Notes: generated from the sequence alone by a model not told the origin. A stretch of 37,935 nucleotides of DNA from Acidimicrobiia bacterium (GCA_016871175.1 VFZL01000015.1:1-37935), one strand, 5' to 3'; positions 17,809 to 26,896 are shown, numbered from the stretch's first letter. A program made the numbers and translations.

Positions 17809-19056
17809 CTAACCGGCTTTTTCGATGAGCGCGATGGGCTTGTCCTTGGCCAGCACCACCTCGCGCGTGATGGTCACTTCGCGTACCTTCTTTTGGTTCG
17901 GCACCTGAAACATGAGATCGAGCATCAGGTCCTCGATGATCATTCGAAGGCCGCGCGCGCCGATCTTCCGCTCGAGCGCCGACTCCGCGATGGCCTCGAG
18001 CGCATCTTCGGCGAAACGCAGCTTCACGTTCTCGTACTCAAACAGCTTCATGTACTGACGCGTGATCGCATTGCGCGGTTGCGTCAGGATTTGCACCAGT
18101 GCGGCTTTATCCAGCTCGTGCAGCGTTCCGATGACGGGCAGGCGGCCAACGAACTCAGGGATCAGCCCGAACTTGATGAGGTCGCCCGGCTCCATCTGCT
18201 CGAGCGTGGCGCCCACGTCGCGCCCGCGCAGCGACTTCACGTCCGCCTTGAACCCCAGCGTCTTCTTCCCGACGCGCCGCTCGATCTGTTTGTCGAGGCC
18301 CACGAAGGCCCCACCGCAAATGAACAAGATGTTGGTCGTGTCGACCTGGAAGAACTCCTGGTGGGGATGCTTGCGCCCACCCTGCGGGGGGACGTTGGCG
18401 ACCGTGCCCTCGAGGATCTTCAACAGCGCCTGCTGTACGCCTTCGCCGGACACATCGCGCGTGATCGAGGGGTTCTCGTCCTTCCGGCAGATCTTGTCGA
18501 CCTCGTCGATGTAGATGATTCCCTGCTGGCACTTCTCGATGTCGCCGCCTGCGGCCTGCAACAGCTTGAGAATGATGTTCTCGACGTCTTCACCGACGTA
18601 CCCCGCCTCGGTCAGCGTCGTCGCGTCAACGATCGTGAACGGGACCGACAACAACTTGGCCAGCGTTTGGGCCAGCAGCGTCTTGCCTGTGCCCGTCGGA
18701 CCAATCAGCAGAATGTTCGACTTGGTCAGCTCGATGTCGTTCCGGCTACGCGGCTGCTTCTGGATTTCGATCCGCTTGTAGTGGTTGTAGACGGCAACGG
18801 CGAGCTTCTTCTTCGTCCGTTCCTGGCCGATGACGTACTCGTCGAGGAACTTCTTGATTTCCTGAGGCGTCGGCAACGACGAGCGGGTGCCACGATTCTC
18901 GAACCGGTTGTCGTCGGCGATGATGTCATTGCAGACTTCGACGCACTCGTCGCAGATGAAGACTGTCGGGCCGGCGATCAGCTTCCGGACGTCGTTTTGG
19001 TCCTTGTTGCAGAAGGAGCAGCGAAGGACCTCGGATTCCCCGGACTTCTTTACCAT
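17809..19056 (-). CDS. clpX: ClpXP protease ATPase subunit ClpX
   Basis: AAA+ unfoldase of 415 residues (E. coli 424) that feeds substrates to ClpP. The N-terminal zinc-binding domain has CSFCNK and CDECVEVC. Walker A is [12 protein letters not shown], Walker [11 protein letters not shown], and the GYVGEDVE segment is the pore region. IGF-type contact with ClpP is not traced in detail. The ATG at 19054-19056 has GAAGG 7 bases upstream. It lies 104 bases after clpP on the same strand, the universal clpP-clpX order. Codon use and length show nothing odd. The stop is TAG. Confidence 0.97.
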   Translation of the reverse strand: MVKKSGESEVLRCSFCNKDQNDVRKLIAGPTVFICDECVEVCNDIIADDNRFENRGTRSSLPTPQEIKKFLDEYVIGQERTKKKLAVAVYNHYKRIEIQKQPRSRNDIELTKSNILLIGPTGTGKTLLAQTLAKLLSVPFTIVDATTLTEAGYVGEDVENIILKLLQAAGGDIEKCQQGIIYIDEVDKICRKDENPSITRDVSGEGVQQALLKILEGTVANVPPQGGRKHPHQEFFQVDTTNILFICGGAFVGLDKQIERRVGKKTLGFKADVKSLRGRDVGATLEQMEPGDLIKFGLIPEFVGRLPVIGTLHELDKAALVQILTQPRNAITRQYMKLFEYENVKLRFAEDALEAIAESALERKIGARGLRMIIEDLMLDLMFQVPNQKKVREVTITREVVLAKDKPIALIEKAG

Positions 19057-19160
19057 GTCGCGGCCTTCAGCATGTCGCGCCTTTTACGTTGGTACCGGCA
19101 GGCTCACGCGTGTCACCGGGTGCGCGGCGAGCTGACGGCAGCCCACGCCCCACTCCCGCG

Positions 19161-19775
19161 CTAGGCCCTCTTGCGAATGACGTCATCAATAATACCGTAT
19201 TCCTTACCCTGATCGGCCGACATGATGTAGTCCCGCTCGGTATCGTCCTGGATTCGCTTGAGGGGCTGACCCGTGTGGAGGACCAGGATCTCGTTCAGCC
19301 GCTCTCGCATGCGCAGAATCTCGCGCGCCGCAATATCAATATCGGTCGCCTGGCCGCCCAGACCAGACATGAGCGGCTGGTGGATCACGATCCGTGAATT
19401 TGGCAGGGAATACCGCTTCCCCTTGGCCCCCGAGGCGAGCAGCACCGCCGCCATGGACGCCGCCTGGCCGATGCAGTACGTGGCCACGTCCGGCTTGATG
19501 AACTGCATCGTGTCGTAAATGGCCAACCCGGCCGTGATCGACCCTCCCGGGCTGTTGATGTACAGCAAGATGTCCCGATCGGGGTCTTCCGCCTCCAGAA
19601 ACAGCATTTGGGCAATTGCCAGGTTCGCCACGGTGTCGTCAATCGGCGTCCCGATGAAGATGATGCTGTCCTTGAGAAGACGCGAAAAAATATCGTAGGC
19701 CCGCTCGCCACGGTTAGTCTGCTCGACCACCATCGGGACCAGTTGCATTCGCGGATCGGGAAGCTGATAGCGCAT
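19161..19775 (-). CDS. clpP: ATP-dependent Clp protease proteolytic subunit
   Basis: Serine peptidase of 204 residues that forms the two-ring chamber served by ClpX. The catalytic triad is Ser107 (GQAASMAA), His132 (VIHQPL) and Asp182 (DTERD), spaced as in E. coli ClpP. The conserved [20 protein letters not shown] comes after ten extra N-terminal residues, which would be the propeptide if ATG 19775 is used; ATG 19748 would give a shorter form. Neither start has a strong ribosome-binding site. It is 57 bases after tig and is followed by clpX. Confidence 0.97.
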   Translation of the reverse strand: MRYQLPDPRMQLVPMVVEQTNRGERAYDIFSRLLKDSIIFIGTPIDDTVANLAIAQMLFLEAEDPDRDILLYINSPGGSITAGLAIYDTMQFIKPDVATYCIGQAASMAAVLLASGAKGKRYSLPNSRIVIHQPLMSGLGGQATDIDIAAREILRMRERLNEILVLHTGQPLKRIQDDTERDYIMSADQGKEYGIIDDVIRKRA

Positions 19776-19832
19776 AAGGCTCAGGTCGGTCGAATGAGGT
19801 CTCTGGAAAGAGTGGGACGGGCGTGCGGGGCG

Positions 19833-21170
19833 TTACTCGTTGGCGATTGTAACACGCGCCATCACCCAGTCAATTGTCTTCTCCCGCCGCAATCCGGCGC
19901 TGACGCGTGACAACCTGCCCTCTTTCTCGAAGGCGGCCCGGACGGCTGCGGCCGTTCGACCGGTCCGCTCAGCATATCGGTCGATCTCGGCCTGGACTTC
20001 CGCCTCGGTCACGTCCAGCCTCTCGCGCCGGGCCACCTCGTCCAGGACCATGGCTGCGGCCACTGCCTCCCGCGACACCCCCCGCTGACTGTCTTGGAAC
20101 GCCCGCCAATCGATGCCGGCCTGGCGCGGGTCGATCCCTTGTGACATCAGCCGTTGCATGAATTCTTCGACCCGTCGCTCGACTTCTCGATCGATCAGGG
20201 ACGGGGGCACCTCGAACGGGACACGCGAGGCCAGCTCCTTCATCAACTGGCCCCGGACGTCGCGTTCCGAGCTGTGCCGTGCTTCGTTCTCCAAGTCGGA
20301 CCGGACACCAGCCCGTAACGCATCCAGGCTTTCGAAGTCACCCATGTCCTTCGCAAACTCGTCGTCCAGCTCGGGAAGCTTTCGGCGCTTCAGCCCTCGG
20401 ACGACCACGCTATACGAGACCGTCGTGCTTGCCAACTCCCCAATCGGGTGGTCCGCGGGATACCTGACGGAGAAGGTCGTGCTCGCGCCAACCTCCAGAC
20501 CGAGGAGCTCCGCATCGAACCCGGGTGGGTTGGCCTTGGCGCCGAGCTCGACGTCCACTCCGGAATGGGCGTCTTTGGTGACACCCGGCATGCCAGCCAC
20601 GGGTGCCGGTCGCTCAGGCTCACCTTCAGCCGGCTTTCCACCGTCCTCGTACGCGTACCGTTCGAGGTCGAGCGTCGCCGTGTCGCCATCGACTATCCCG
20701 CGACCCTCGATGGTCTCGAACTTGGCGGCCCGGTCGCGCAACCGCTTCAGCGCCAGGTCGACCGCTGTGTCGTCGACCCGCGACGAGGGGCGCTTGAGCA
20801 GGATCGTGGGGAAATCCCCCGGATCGAAGGGTGGGACCGTTTCGAACGAAGCCGTGAAGGTGAGCGGCTGGCCTTCTTCGACCGAGACGTCCCGGACATC
20901 TGGCGTATCGACGGCCTCGACGCCTCGTTCGCGTAAGGCGTCATCGAGCACACGTGGGACCAGGTCGTTCAGCACCTCGTGAAGGATCTCCGCCTTGAAG
21001 CGCTGTTTGATGACTCGAGTGGGCGCCTTGCCCGGCCGGAACCCGGGAATTCGAGCTCGGCGGGAGTAGACCAGCGCCACGCGCGCGATGTGCTCGTCCA
21101 CGATATCGCTGGGGATTTCGACGCGTAGGTCCTTGCGCGTCTCGTTCACGTCGACCAAATCGGTTTTCAT
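19833..21170 (-). CDS. tig: Trigger factor, ribosome-associated chaperone
   Basis: Peptidyl-prolyl isomerase and chaperone that binds nascent chains at the ribosome exit. ATG 21168-21170 gives 445 residues; a GTG two codons upstream (21176) is the alternative. The ribosome-binding signature is IPGFRPGKAP (about 41-50). The FKBP-like middle domain is recognisable (DGDTATLDLERYAYEDG, then GLEVGASTTFSVRYPADHP), although the middle is longer than usual by a Gly/Pro/Glu-rich loop (GGKPAEGEPERPAPVAGMPG). The C-terminal helical arms follow (LASRVPFEVPPSLIDREVERRVEEF in part). It is first in the tig-clpP-clpX-lon block, downstream of tRNA-Leu. Confidence 0.95.
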   Translation of the reverse strand: MKTDLVDVNETRKDLRVEIPSDIVDEHIARVALVYSRRARIPGFRPGKAPTRVIKQRFKAEILHEVLNDLVPRVLDDALRERGVEAVDTPDVRDVSVEEGQPLTFTASFETVPPFDPGDFPTILLKRPSSRVDDTAVDLALKRLRDRAAKFETIEGRGIVDGDTATLDLERYAYEDGGKPAEGEPERPAPVAGMPGVTKDAHSGVDVELGAKANPPGFDAELLGLEVGASTTFSVRYPADHPIGELASTTVSYSVVVRGLKRRKLPELDDEFAKDMGDFESLDALRAGVRSDLENEARHSSERDVRGQLMKELASRVPFEVPPSLIDREVERRVEEFMQRLMSQGIDPRQAGIDWRAFQDSQRGVSREAVAAAMVLDEVARRERLDVTEAEVQAEIDRYAERTGRTAAAVRAAFEKEGRLSRVSAGLRREKTIDWVMARVTIANE

Positions 21171-21199
21171 CGGCACAACGCTAACTCAAAAGGAAAGCC

Positions 21200-21263
21200 G
21201 GTTCTAGGTTTCGCAGGTTCGACGCTTCTCGCGGTTCCCGGGCTCGGCGGTTCGCGGCCGTTC
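21200..21263 (-). repeat. Degenerate octamer array, GGYTC form, tRNA-to-tig gap
   Basis: GGTTC/GGCTC-like pentamers recur at 21200, 21207, 21216, 21233, 21241, 21249 and 21259, mostly 8-9 bases apart and exactly 8 at 21233-21249. The reverse complement (GARCC) is the core seen on the other side of the tRNA at 21480-21590. Confidence 0.55.
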
Positions 21264-21334
21264 GCGCCAGCAGGTCGTGCACGTGCGTGGGCTCGTCGCC
21301 TCAGCTCGCGCGCACCGGTTGGCGCGCGAAGGCG

Positions 21335-21416
21335 TGCGAAAGGCGGGAGTCGAACCCGCACGGGTTGCCCCACCGGATCCTAAGTCCGGCGCGTCTGCCA
21401 GTTCCGCCACTTTCGC
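21335..21416 (-). tRNA. tRNA-Leu (anticodon UAG)
   Basis: Reverse strand from 21416. The acceptor stem GCGAAAG (21410-21416) pairs with CTTTCGC (21336-21342), followed by discriminator A (21335). The anticodon stem CCGGA/TCCGG encloses the loop CTTAGGA, giving anticodon UAG, which reads CUN leucine codons. A long variable arm (about TGGGGCAACCCGTGC) marks it as class II, and the T-loop GTTCGACTC is normal. CCA is not encoded. It lies 164 bases upstream of tig. The anticodon is UAG, not CUA, so this is not an amber suppressor. Confidence 0.95.
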
Positions 21417-21479
21417 GTTGCTGTCCTACGAGGCTGCGCTCGGTTAGCGTAGCACGCAAGCCCAGAGCCCCAGAACTTT

Positions 21480-21590
21480 GAGCCCGGTGACCCCATCGAC
21501 CTCCGAGCCCGCAAAGCCGAACCGACCGGCGTTGCTTGCGAACCGACCAGTTTGCCTCCTTGAACCACGAAACCGATGAACCTGCGAGCC
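21480..21590 (+). repeat. Degenerate octamer array, GARCC form, upstream of the tRNA
   Basis: GARCC-like pentamers at 21480, 21488, 21497, 21505, 21514 and then, exactly 8 bases apart, at 21562, 21570, 21578 and 21586. The array occupies most of the space between tRNA-Leu and the methyltransferase gene and is the reverse complement in type of the array at 21200-21263. Confidence 0.6.
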
Positions 21591-21601
21591 GACCGTGGGC
21601 C

Positions 21602-22549
21602 TTAGCGTGGCTCGATGTTGCTGATCAGAAACTCGTCGACCGCCCCTCGCCGTGTCGCGACGCTATTGACCGCTCGACGGGCCCGTACGCGATACGTCCG
21701 CAGGCCCGCGGCCTCTGCCTCACGATTCCCGTCATAGAGGGCCCCGATGACGTCGGATGTCGAATTGCTCAGGAGCACATGGCAACCGCGTTCGGCCAGT
21801 GCGATGACGAGGCATTGGAGGGTCCGTTGATCCTCTGCACCAAACCCAAGCGCCGTGTACGACGTGAAGCTCGCCGTGACCGACAACGGCGCGTAGGGCG
21901 GATCGAAGTAGAGAAAGTCCCCCGGCCGCGCCAGGTCGAGCGCCTCGGTGAAGGGCGCGCGTCGCAACGCCACCGCGCTGTCCTGCAGGACCGCCGCGAC
22001 ACGCTCGAGACGAGGCCGATCGGCAATGTTCGGTCGTACGTGCCGGCCCGCCGGCACGTTGAAGTGGCCTCGTGCGTTGACGCGGTACAGCCCGTTGAAG
22101 CCGGTGCGGTTCAGGTAGATCAGCATCGCTGCGAGCTCGGCGGAGTACGGAATCCGTCCGTCGGCCTCGCGGCGCGCGTCCCGGAGAGGATTGAACCGCT
22201 CATCGCGGACCGCGTAGTAGTGTGCACGGCCCAGACGCGCGTGCTCCCCTGCCAGCGCCCGCAGCGCGCCGAGCACCTCCGACGTCCGGTCGCGGACCAT
22301 CTCATAGCACCCCACGAGGTCGCTGTTCGAGTCAAGCAGGACCGCGCGCCGCCCGCGCAGATGTCCTGCGCTCCACAGGTCGAGAAACACGGCCCCGCTG
22401 CCGAAAAATGGCTCGAAGTAGCTCCCAAAGGTGGGCGGGTAGAACGGCCGGATCCGGGGCAGCAACTGCCGCTTGCCGCCTACCCACTTCAGGAGGGGGA
22501 GAACCCGCGCGGCGCGTTCGGTGGCCCGTGTCGAGGTTGGAGACGGCAC
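21602..22549 (-). CDS. D12-class DNA adenine N6-methyltransferase
   Basis: A 315-residue Dam/D12-class enzyme that transfers a methyl group from S-adenosylmethionine to adenine N6. Motifs: LLKWVGGKRQLLP near the N-terminus, YFEPFFGSGAVFL (motif I, AdoMet binding) and DPPYAPLS (motif IV, catalytic). The block MLIYLNRTGFNGLYRVNARG is typical of Dam-like proteins. The start is GTG 22547-22549 with GGGA 7 bases upstream. No restriction endonuclease gene is next to it, so it looks like a solitary methyltransferase; the recognition site (GATC would be usual for the family) cannot be read from the sequence. It is divergent from the polysaccharide locus. Confidence 0.9.
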   Translation of the reverse strand: MPSPTSTRATERAARVLPLLKWVGGKRQLLPRIRPFYPPTFGSYFEPFFGSGAVFLDLWSAGHLRGRRAVLLDSNSDLVGCYEMVRDRTSEVLGALRALAGEHARLGRAHYYAVRDERFNPLRDARREADGRIPYSAELAAMLIYLNRTGFNGLYRVNARGHFNVPAGRHVRPNIADRPRLERVAAVLQDSAVALRRAPFTEALDLARPGDFLYFDPPYAPLSVTASFTSYTALGFGAEDQRTLQCLVIALAERGCHVLLSNSTSDVIGALYDGNREAEAAGLRTYRVRARRAVNSVATRRGAVDEFLISNIEPR

Positions 22550-22764
22550 TAAATTTCCCGATTGTGCCTCGGATCGGCGTCAAATTGGTGGTTTGGGCGT
22601 CCAGCCTTACGGTCGCTCGCTGCACGTCGTCCCGCCACGCGCCGATACAGCGGATGTCGAGGTCCGACAGGTGTCGGTGTGGTCGCACTAAGCTGCCCCG
22701 CATGAGCCGTTTGCCGGGTGACCACGAGGATGAGAACAGGGCGGCGGACAGACGTCATAGCGAT

Positions 22765-23607
22765 ATGAGGGTAGGGGATCGAGGAATCGTGATCGCCCTG
22801 GCGTGCGTCGCTGCGCTCGTCGTGGCTGCGCCCTTGCCGCTCGGCGCACAGACCGAGGCCGTCGCGAACACGACGCCCGACTACGTCATTGGCGCGCAGG
22901 ATCAGCTCTCCGTCACCGTGTTCGAGGAGCCGGACCTCACAGGGAAGTACCGCGTCGACAACGACGGCTCCTTCTCGTTCCCGCTGCTCGATCGGATCCG
23001 CGCGGCCGGGCGGACCATCAACGACGTGCAGGCCGAGCTGACCACCAAGCTTGCCAACGGGTTCCTGCGCAATCCCCAAGTGCGGGTCGAAGTGGATCAG
23101 TACAAGAGCCGCAGTATCTTTGTCGGCGGCGAGGTGCGTGCGCCCGGCAAGATCATGATGAACAGCAACACGATGACGTTGCTGGAGGCGTTGGCGCAAG
23201 CCGGTTCGCCGACCTCGAATGCGAGCAACGACGTGACGGTGACGCGTCGCGCTCAGGGCAGCTTGCCCAATACTGACCCGACAGTGATCCGCATCAGTCG
23301 GCGGGACCTCGAGACCGGGCGGGCCGGACACGACTTCGTCCTGCAGGATGGCGACATCATCCACGTGGCGCCGGCGCTGCGCTTCTACATCGCGGGACAG
23401 GTGCGAAGCCCCGGCTTCTATGTCCTCGAGCCCGGCCTGACCGTGCAGCAGGCGATCGCCCTTGCCGGCGGGCTTACCGACCGTGGGTCCGATCGCGGCA
23501 TGACCGCCACACGCATCGTCAACGGCAAGGTGTTCGACGCGCCCGTGAAGCTGGACGACAAGGTGCTGGCCAACGACACGCTGAACGTTCGCCAGCGGTT
23601 CTTCTAG
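22765..23607 (+). CDS. Polysaccharide export protein (Wza-like)
   Basis: A periplasmic/outer-membrane polysaccharide export protein of 280 residues. From ATG 22765 it begins with a short charged segment and signal peptide (hydrophobic run about 8-24, ending LGAQ). The Poly_export domain follows (YVIGAQDQLSVTVFEEPDL and VDNDGSFSFPLLDRI), then two SLBB-type beta-grasp segments (SIFVGGEVRAPGKI and FYIAGQVRSPGFYVL). It ends in RQRFF with no C-terminal helix, so it is shorter than E. coli Wza. An in-frame ATG at 22702 would add 21 charged residues; a 12-codon frame (22730-22768) overlaps the chosen ATG by ATGA. No start has a convincing ribosome-binding site. First gene of the forward polysaccharide cluster. 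Confidence 0.88.
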   Translation: MRVGDRGIVIALACVAALVVAAPLPLGAQTEAVANTTPDYVIGAQDQLSVTVFEEPDLTGKYRVDNDGSFSFPLLDRIRAAGRTINDVQAELTTKLANGFLRNPQVRVEVDQYKSRSIFVGGEVRAPGKIMMNSNTMTLLEALAQAGSPTSNASNDVTVTRRAQGSLPNTDPTVIRISRRDLETGRAGHDFVLQDGDIIHVAPALRFYIAGQVRSPGFYVLEPGLTVQQAIALAGGLTDRGSDRGMTATRIVNGKVFDAPVKLDDKVLANDTLNVRQRFF

Positions 23608-23613
23608 ACGCCC

Positions 23614-24831
23614 ATGCTTCTCGTGCTCGTGAGCGGCAGCGCGGAAGTGGGGGGCGCCGAGCGCTGCCTGCTCGACATGACGGCCAGTCTCCGGCAGGCG
23701 CGTCCCGATTGGGACCTGCACGTGGTGACGCCGGCTGAGGGACCGCTCGCCGAGACGGCGCGCGCGATGGGCGTCGGGGTCGACGCAGTGCCGTTTGGGC
23801 CGACGCTCTCGCGCATCGGCGAGGCGACCGCGAATCGCGCGGATCTACCCCGGACCCTCGTCCGCGTCGCCTGCGCTGCTGGTCCCGTTGCCGACTACGC
23901 ACGGCGCTTGCGCTTGCGCCTCCGCGACCTGGCGCCGACCATCGTTCACACCCACGGGGTCAAGGCGCACCTGGCGGCCGCGTGGACCAAGCCCGTCGAC
24001 GCACGGGTCGTGTGGCACCTGCACGACTACCTCGGCCCTCGCGGCACCTCGACGGCGCTGCTGCGCCGCAGCCTCGGTCGTTGCGCCGCCGTGATCGCGA
24101 ACTCCCGCAGCGTCGCCATCGATGCACACAGGGCGCTGGGAGGAAGGGTCCCTGTGGTGACAGTCCTCAACGCGGTGGACCTGCGGCGCTACTGCCCGAC
24201 CGGCCCTACGGTCGATCTCGATCGTCTCGGCGAGGCACCACCGCCCCGGCCCGGGACGCTTCGGGTGGATCTCCTCGCGACGTTCGGCCGCTGGAAGGGG
24301 CACGCCACCTTCATCGACGCCTGCGCGCAGCTGATGCCGCACTTGCCGATGTACGCCTACATCATCGGTGCGCCGCTGTATACGACCGACGGGAGCCAAT
24401 ACTCGCTCGAGGAACTCAAGGCGCGTGCGCGCGCTGCGGGCATTGGGAGTCGTCTCACGTTCACGGGCTACGCGCCGCACTCGGAGCAGGCGCTGCGTGC
24501 GCTCGACATCGTGGTGCACGCCAGCACCGACCCCGAGCCGTTCGGCTTGGTCATCGCGGAAGCGATGGCCTGCGGACGTGCAGTCATCGTCGCCGACGCC
24601 GGCGGCTCGCGAGAAATTATCGAGCCGGGGGTTGACGCGCTGACGCATATCCCGGGCGACGCGACCTCGCTCGCCGCGCGGATTCGGGATCTGATTGCCG
24701 ATCCGGCTCGGCGCGCGAGCTTGGCTGCGGCGGCTCGAGAAGCCGCGCTCACGCGGTTTGACCGGATGCGGCTTGCGTCTGACCTGGCGCCAGTCTACGA
24801 GCACGCGTTGACAGCGGGAGCACGCTCGTGA
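23614..24831 (+). CDS. GT4-family glycosyltransferase
   Basis: A 405-residue GT-B glycosyltransferase. The N-terminal domain starts LVLVSGSAEVGGAERCLLDM, with the glycine-rich acceptor loop of GT4 enzymes. The C-terminal nucleotide-sugar domain has a GRWKGHATFIDA segment (Lys for phosphate binding) and the E-x7-E motif EPFGLVIAEAMACG (about 308-321). It starts 6 bases after the Wza-like gene and its stop overlaps the next start (GTGA at 24828-24831). It probably adds a sugar to the lipid-linked polysaccharide repeat on the cytoplasmic side; the donor and linkage are unknown. Confidence 0.9.
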   Translation: MLLVLVSGSAEVGGAERCLLDMTASLRQARPDWDLHVVTPAEGPLAETARAMGVGVDAVPFGPTLSRIGEATANRADLPRTLVRVACAAGPVADYARRLRLRLRDLAPTIVHTHGVKAHLAAAWTKPVDARVVWHLHDYLGPRGTSTALLRRSLGRCAAVIANSRSVAIDAHRALGGRVPVVTVLNAVDLRRYCPTGPTVDLDRLGEAPPPRPGTLRVDLLATFGRWKGHATFIDACAQLMPHLPMYAYIIGAPLYTTDGSQYSLEELKARARAAGIGSRLTFTGYAPHSEQALRALDIVVHASTDPEPFGLVIAEAMACGRAVIVADAGGSREIIEPGVDALTHIPGDATSLAARIRDLIADPARRASLAAAAREAALTRFDRMRLASDLAPVYEHALTAGARS

Positions 24832-25964
24832 AGGTGCTCCATGTCTACGCAGGCAACCTGTTCGGCGGCATCGAGTCGATGCTGCTGGCCTTGGCCGGCG
24901 TTCCGGACTCGCAGTCGGGCCTCCAGCACGCATTTGCGCTCTGCTTCGACGAGCGACTGGCGACCGAGTTGCGCGCGCTCGACCAACCCGCGCACCTGCT
25001 CGGCCCGGTTCGGATGAGCCGACCCGTGAGCGCCCACACGGCGCGTCGGCGGTTCGACGAGGTGCTCGGCGCGGGCTTCGATGCCGTGATCTGCCATGCG
25101 CCGTGGGCACAGGCGATCTTCGGCGGTGTGGCCCGCCGTCGAGGTGTACCGGTGGTGTTCTGGGCTCACGATCGGATGACCGGTCGACACTGGACCGAAC
25201 GTCTGGCGAGGCTTGTACCGCCGGATCTGTTGATCTGCAATAGCGCGTTCACCCAGACGACACGCGCGGCGTTGTATCCGACCGTCCGCTCGGTTGTGGT
25301 GCACCCAGCGGCACGGTTTACCGATCCCTCCCGCGAACGCCGCTATCTGCGCATGTCGCTCGATACAGCGCACGACGCCGTGGTCATCGTGCAGGCCAGT
25401 CGCTGCGAGCCCTGGAAGGGACATCGATTGCTCCTCGAGGCGCTGGCGATGATGCGCGATGTGCCCGGGTGGACGTGCTGGGTGGTGGGCGGCCCCCAGC
25501 GTCCGCACGAGGCGGCGTACGTCGCCGAATTGCGAGAGACCGCCGCCCGGACCGGCATCGACGATCGCGTGCGGTGGCTCGGCCACCGACCTGATGTCGC
25601 GACGCTCTTGGCGGCCGCCGATGTGTACTGTCAGCCGAATCTCGAGCCGGAACCGTTCGGTCTGGCATTCGTCGAAGCGCTGGCGGCCGGCCTGCCGGTC
25701 GTGTCGGTGAGACAGGGCGGCGTATGCGAGATCGTGGACGAGACGTGTGGGGTCCTCACGCCGCCGGGGGACGTGACCGCTCTCGCGCAGACGCTGACGC
25801 AATTGGTGACGCAGACGGACAGACGGCGCGCGCTCGGCGCCGCCGGACCCGCTCGGAGGCGTGCTGTGGCGGATCCGCTGACGCAGGCGCAACGTCTCCG
25901 TGAGACGCTCCAGCCGCTGATCGCCTCGCGCTCGGGCGCCGGCCCCTGGGAGAGGGTCGGATGA
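24828..25964 (+). CDS. GT4-family glycosyltransferase
   Basis: A second GT-B enzyme of 378 residues, starting at GTG 24828 within the previous stop. The N-domain begins MKVLHVYAGNLFGGIESMLL; the C-domain has CEPWKGHRLLLEAL and the E-x7-E motif EPFGLAFVEALAAG (about 275-288), and is complete to the end (TPPGDVTALAQTL). A Gln/Asn pair in VYCQPNLEPEPFG is common in bacterial GT4 proteins. The stop overlaps by ATGA (25961-25964) the ATG of a fragment that looks like the end of another glycosyltransferase. The sugar specificity cannot be told. Confidence 0.9.
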   Translation: MKVLHVYAGNLFGGIESMLLALAGVPDSQSGLQHAFALCFDERLATELRALDQPAHLLGPVRMSRPVSAHTARRRFDEVLGAGFDAVICHAPWAQAIFGGVARRRGVPVVFWAHDRMTGRHWTERLARLVPPDLLICNSAFTQTTRAALYPTVRSVVVHPAARFTDPSRERRYLRMSLDTAHDAVVIVQASRCEPWKGHRLLLEALAMMRDVPGWTCWVVGGPQRPHEAAYVAELRETAARTGIDDRVRWLGHRPDVATLLAAADVYCQPNLEPEPFGLAFVEALAAGLPVVSVRQGGVCEIVDETCGVLTPPGDVTALAQTLTQLVTQTDRRRALGAAGPARRRAVADPLTQAQRLRETLQPLIASRSGAGPWERVG

Positions 25965-26209
25965 GCGTAGCGCTCGCCTTGACCGTCCCACCGGGCGACG
26001 CCGACGCATTGGCCGCCGCCATTGGTCGGCTGACCACCGATCGCGCTGAGCGCGAACGTCTGGGGCGTGGGGCGGTGGCGCGTGCTCGCGCACTGTTTGG
26101 CAAAGCGCGGATGATCGCGCTCTTCAAGGATGTCGTGACGCAGGTCGTGGGGCAAGTTGCTTCGGCCGAGGGAGCGCTCGCGGACGCGGCGCTCTCGCAA
26201 TCGCGCTGA
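25961..26209 (+). pseudogene. C-terminal remnant of a third glycosyltransferase
   Basis: An 82-residue frame whose first 60 residues match the last part of a GT4 enzyme: LTVPPGDADALAAAIGRL then DRAERERLGRGAVARARALF. This stretch normally follows the E-x7-E motif by some 30 residues; everything before it (about 300 residues) is absent, and the upstream gene has its own complete C-domain. The simplest reading is an internal deletion that joined the end of a lost gene to the ATGA overlap. It may still be translated, but without donor or acceptor sites it should not be an active transferase. Confidence 0.7.
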
Positions 26210-26215
26210 GGGCGA

Positions 26216-26804
26216 GTGGTGATCGCAAAACGAGCGTTCGATCTCACACTCTCTGGCGTCGGGCTGCTGCTCTCGGCCCCGCTGTGGGCGCTCTTGGCGC
26301 TCGCGATCAAGCTCGAGAGCCCCGGGCCCGTCTTTTACACGCAGGCACGAGTCGGTCGACGCGGTCGGGTGTTTCAGGCGTTGAAGTTCCGCTCGATGAT
26401 TCAGGACGCGGAACGGGGCCTGGGTCCGGTGCAGGCCGTGGCACACGACCCGCCCGTCACTCGAGTGGGACGTGTCATGCGGGCGACCGCCATGGACGAG
26501 CTGCCGCAGCTCTGGAACATCTTCGTGGGGGACATGAGCTTTGTCGGCCCGCGCGCACTTCGTCCTCAAGAGCATCGAGGTCGACGCGTCGGGCATGCCG
26601 GTTCCGCTTGAGGCCGTGCCTGGGTTCGAGCGGCGCTGCCAGATGACCCCTGGCCTCACCGGGATTGCTCAGATCTACGCTCGGCGCGACATTCCACGAC
26701 GGCAGAAGTTTCGCTTCGACCACCTGTACATCCGGCGCCAGTCGTTCGGGCTCGATCTGCGCTTGATCGCCCTGTCGTTCTGGATCACGTTCCTCGGCAC
26801 TTGA
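26216..26804 (+). pseudogene. Initiating sugar-phosphate transferase with a single-base frameshift
   Basis: A bacterial sugar transferase (PF02397 type, WcaJ/PglC-like) that would load the first sugar phosphate on undecaprenyl phosphate. Frame one, from GTG 26216, gives IAKRAFDLTLSGVGLLLSAP (membrane hairpin), then FRSMIQDAE, DELPQLWN and MSFVGPRAL. At GAG 26570-26572 it leaves the family sequence; the second frame resumes at ATC 26574 with IEVDASGMPVPLEAVPG, then MTPGLTGIAQIY, ending at TGA 26804. Removing C26573 would join them as RPQEIEVDASG in a 195-residue enzyme, the usual short-form length. The bases there are not a typical slippery site, so a mutation or an assembly error is likelier than programmed frameshifting. 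Confidence 0.8.
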
Positions 26805-26896
26805 GAAGCCACCGACCGTAAGTTCTGACCGCGAACGCGTGGCAGGCCGCCTGAAGGAGGTTTCTCGACGCCGTGCCGTCCAACGCCACTGCCAGC

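Noticed and set aside
21335-21416. tRNA as an amber suppressor
   Set aside because: The anticodon is UAG, which reads CUN leucine codons; an amber suppressor would need CUA.
22549-23721. 390-codon reverse frame opposite the Wza-like gene
   Set aside because: It mirrors a clear polysaccharide export gene and has an antisense-type composition.
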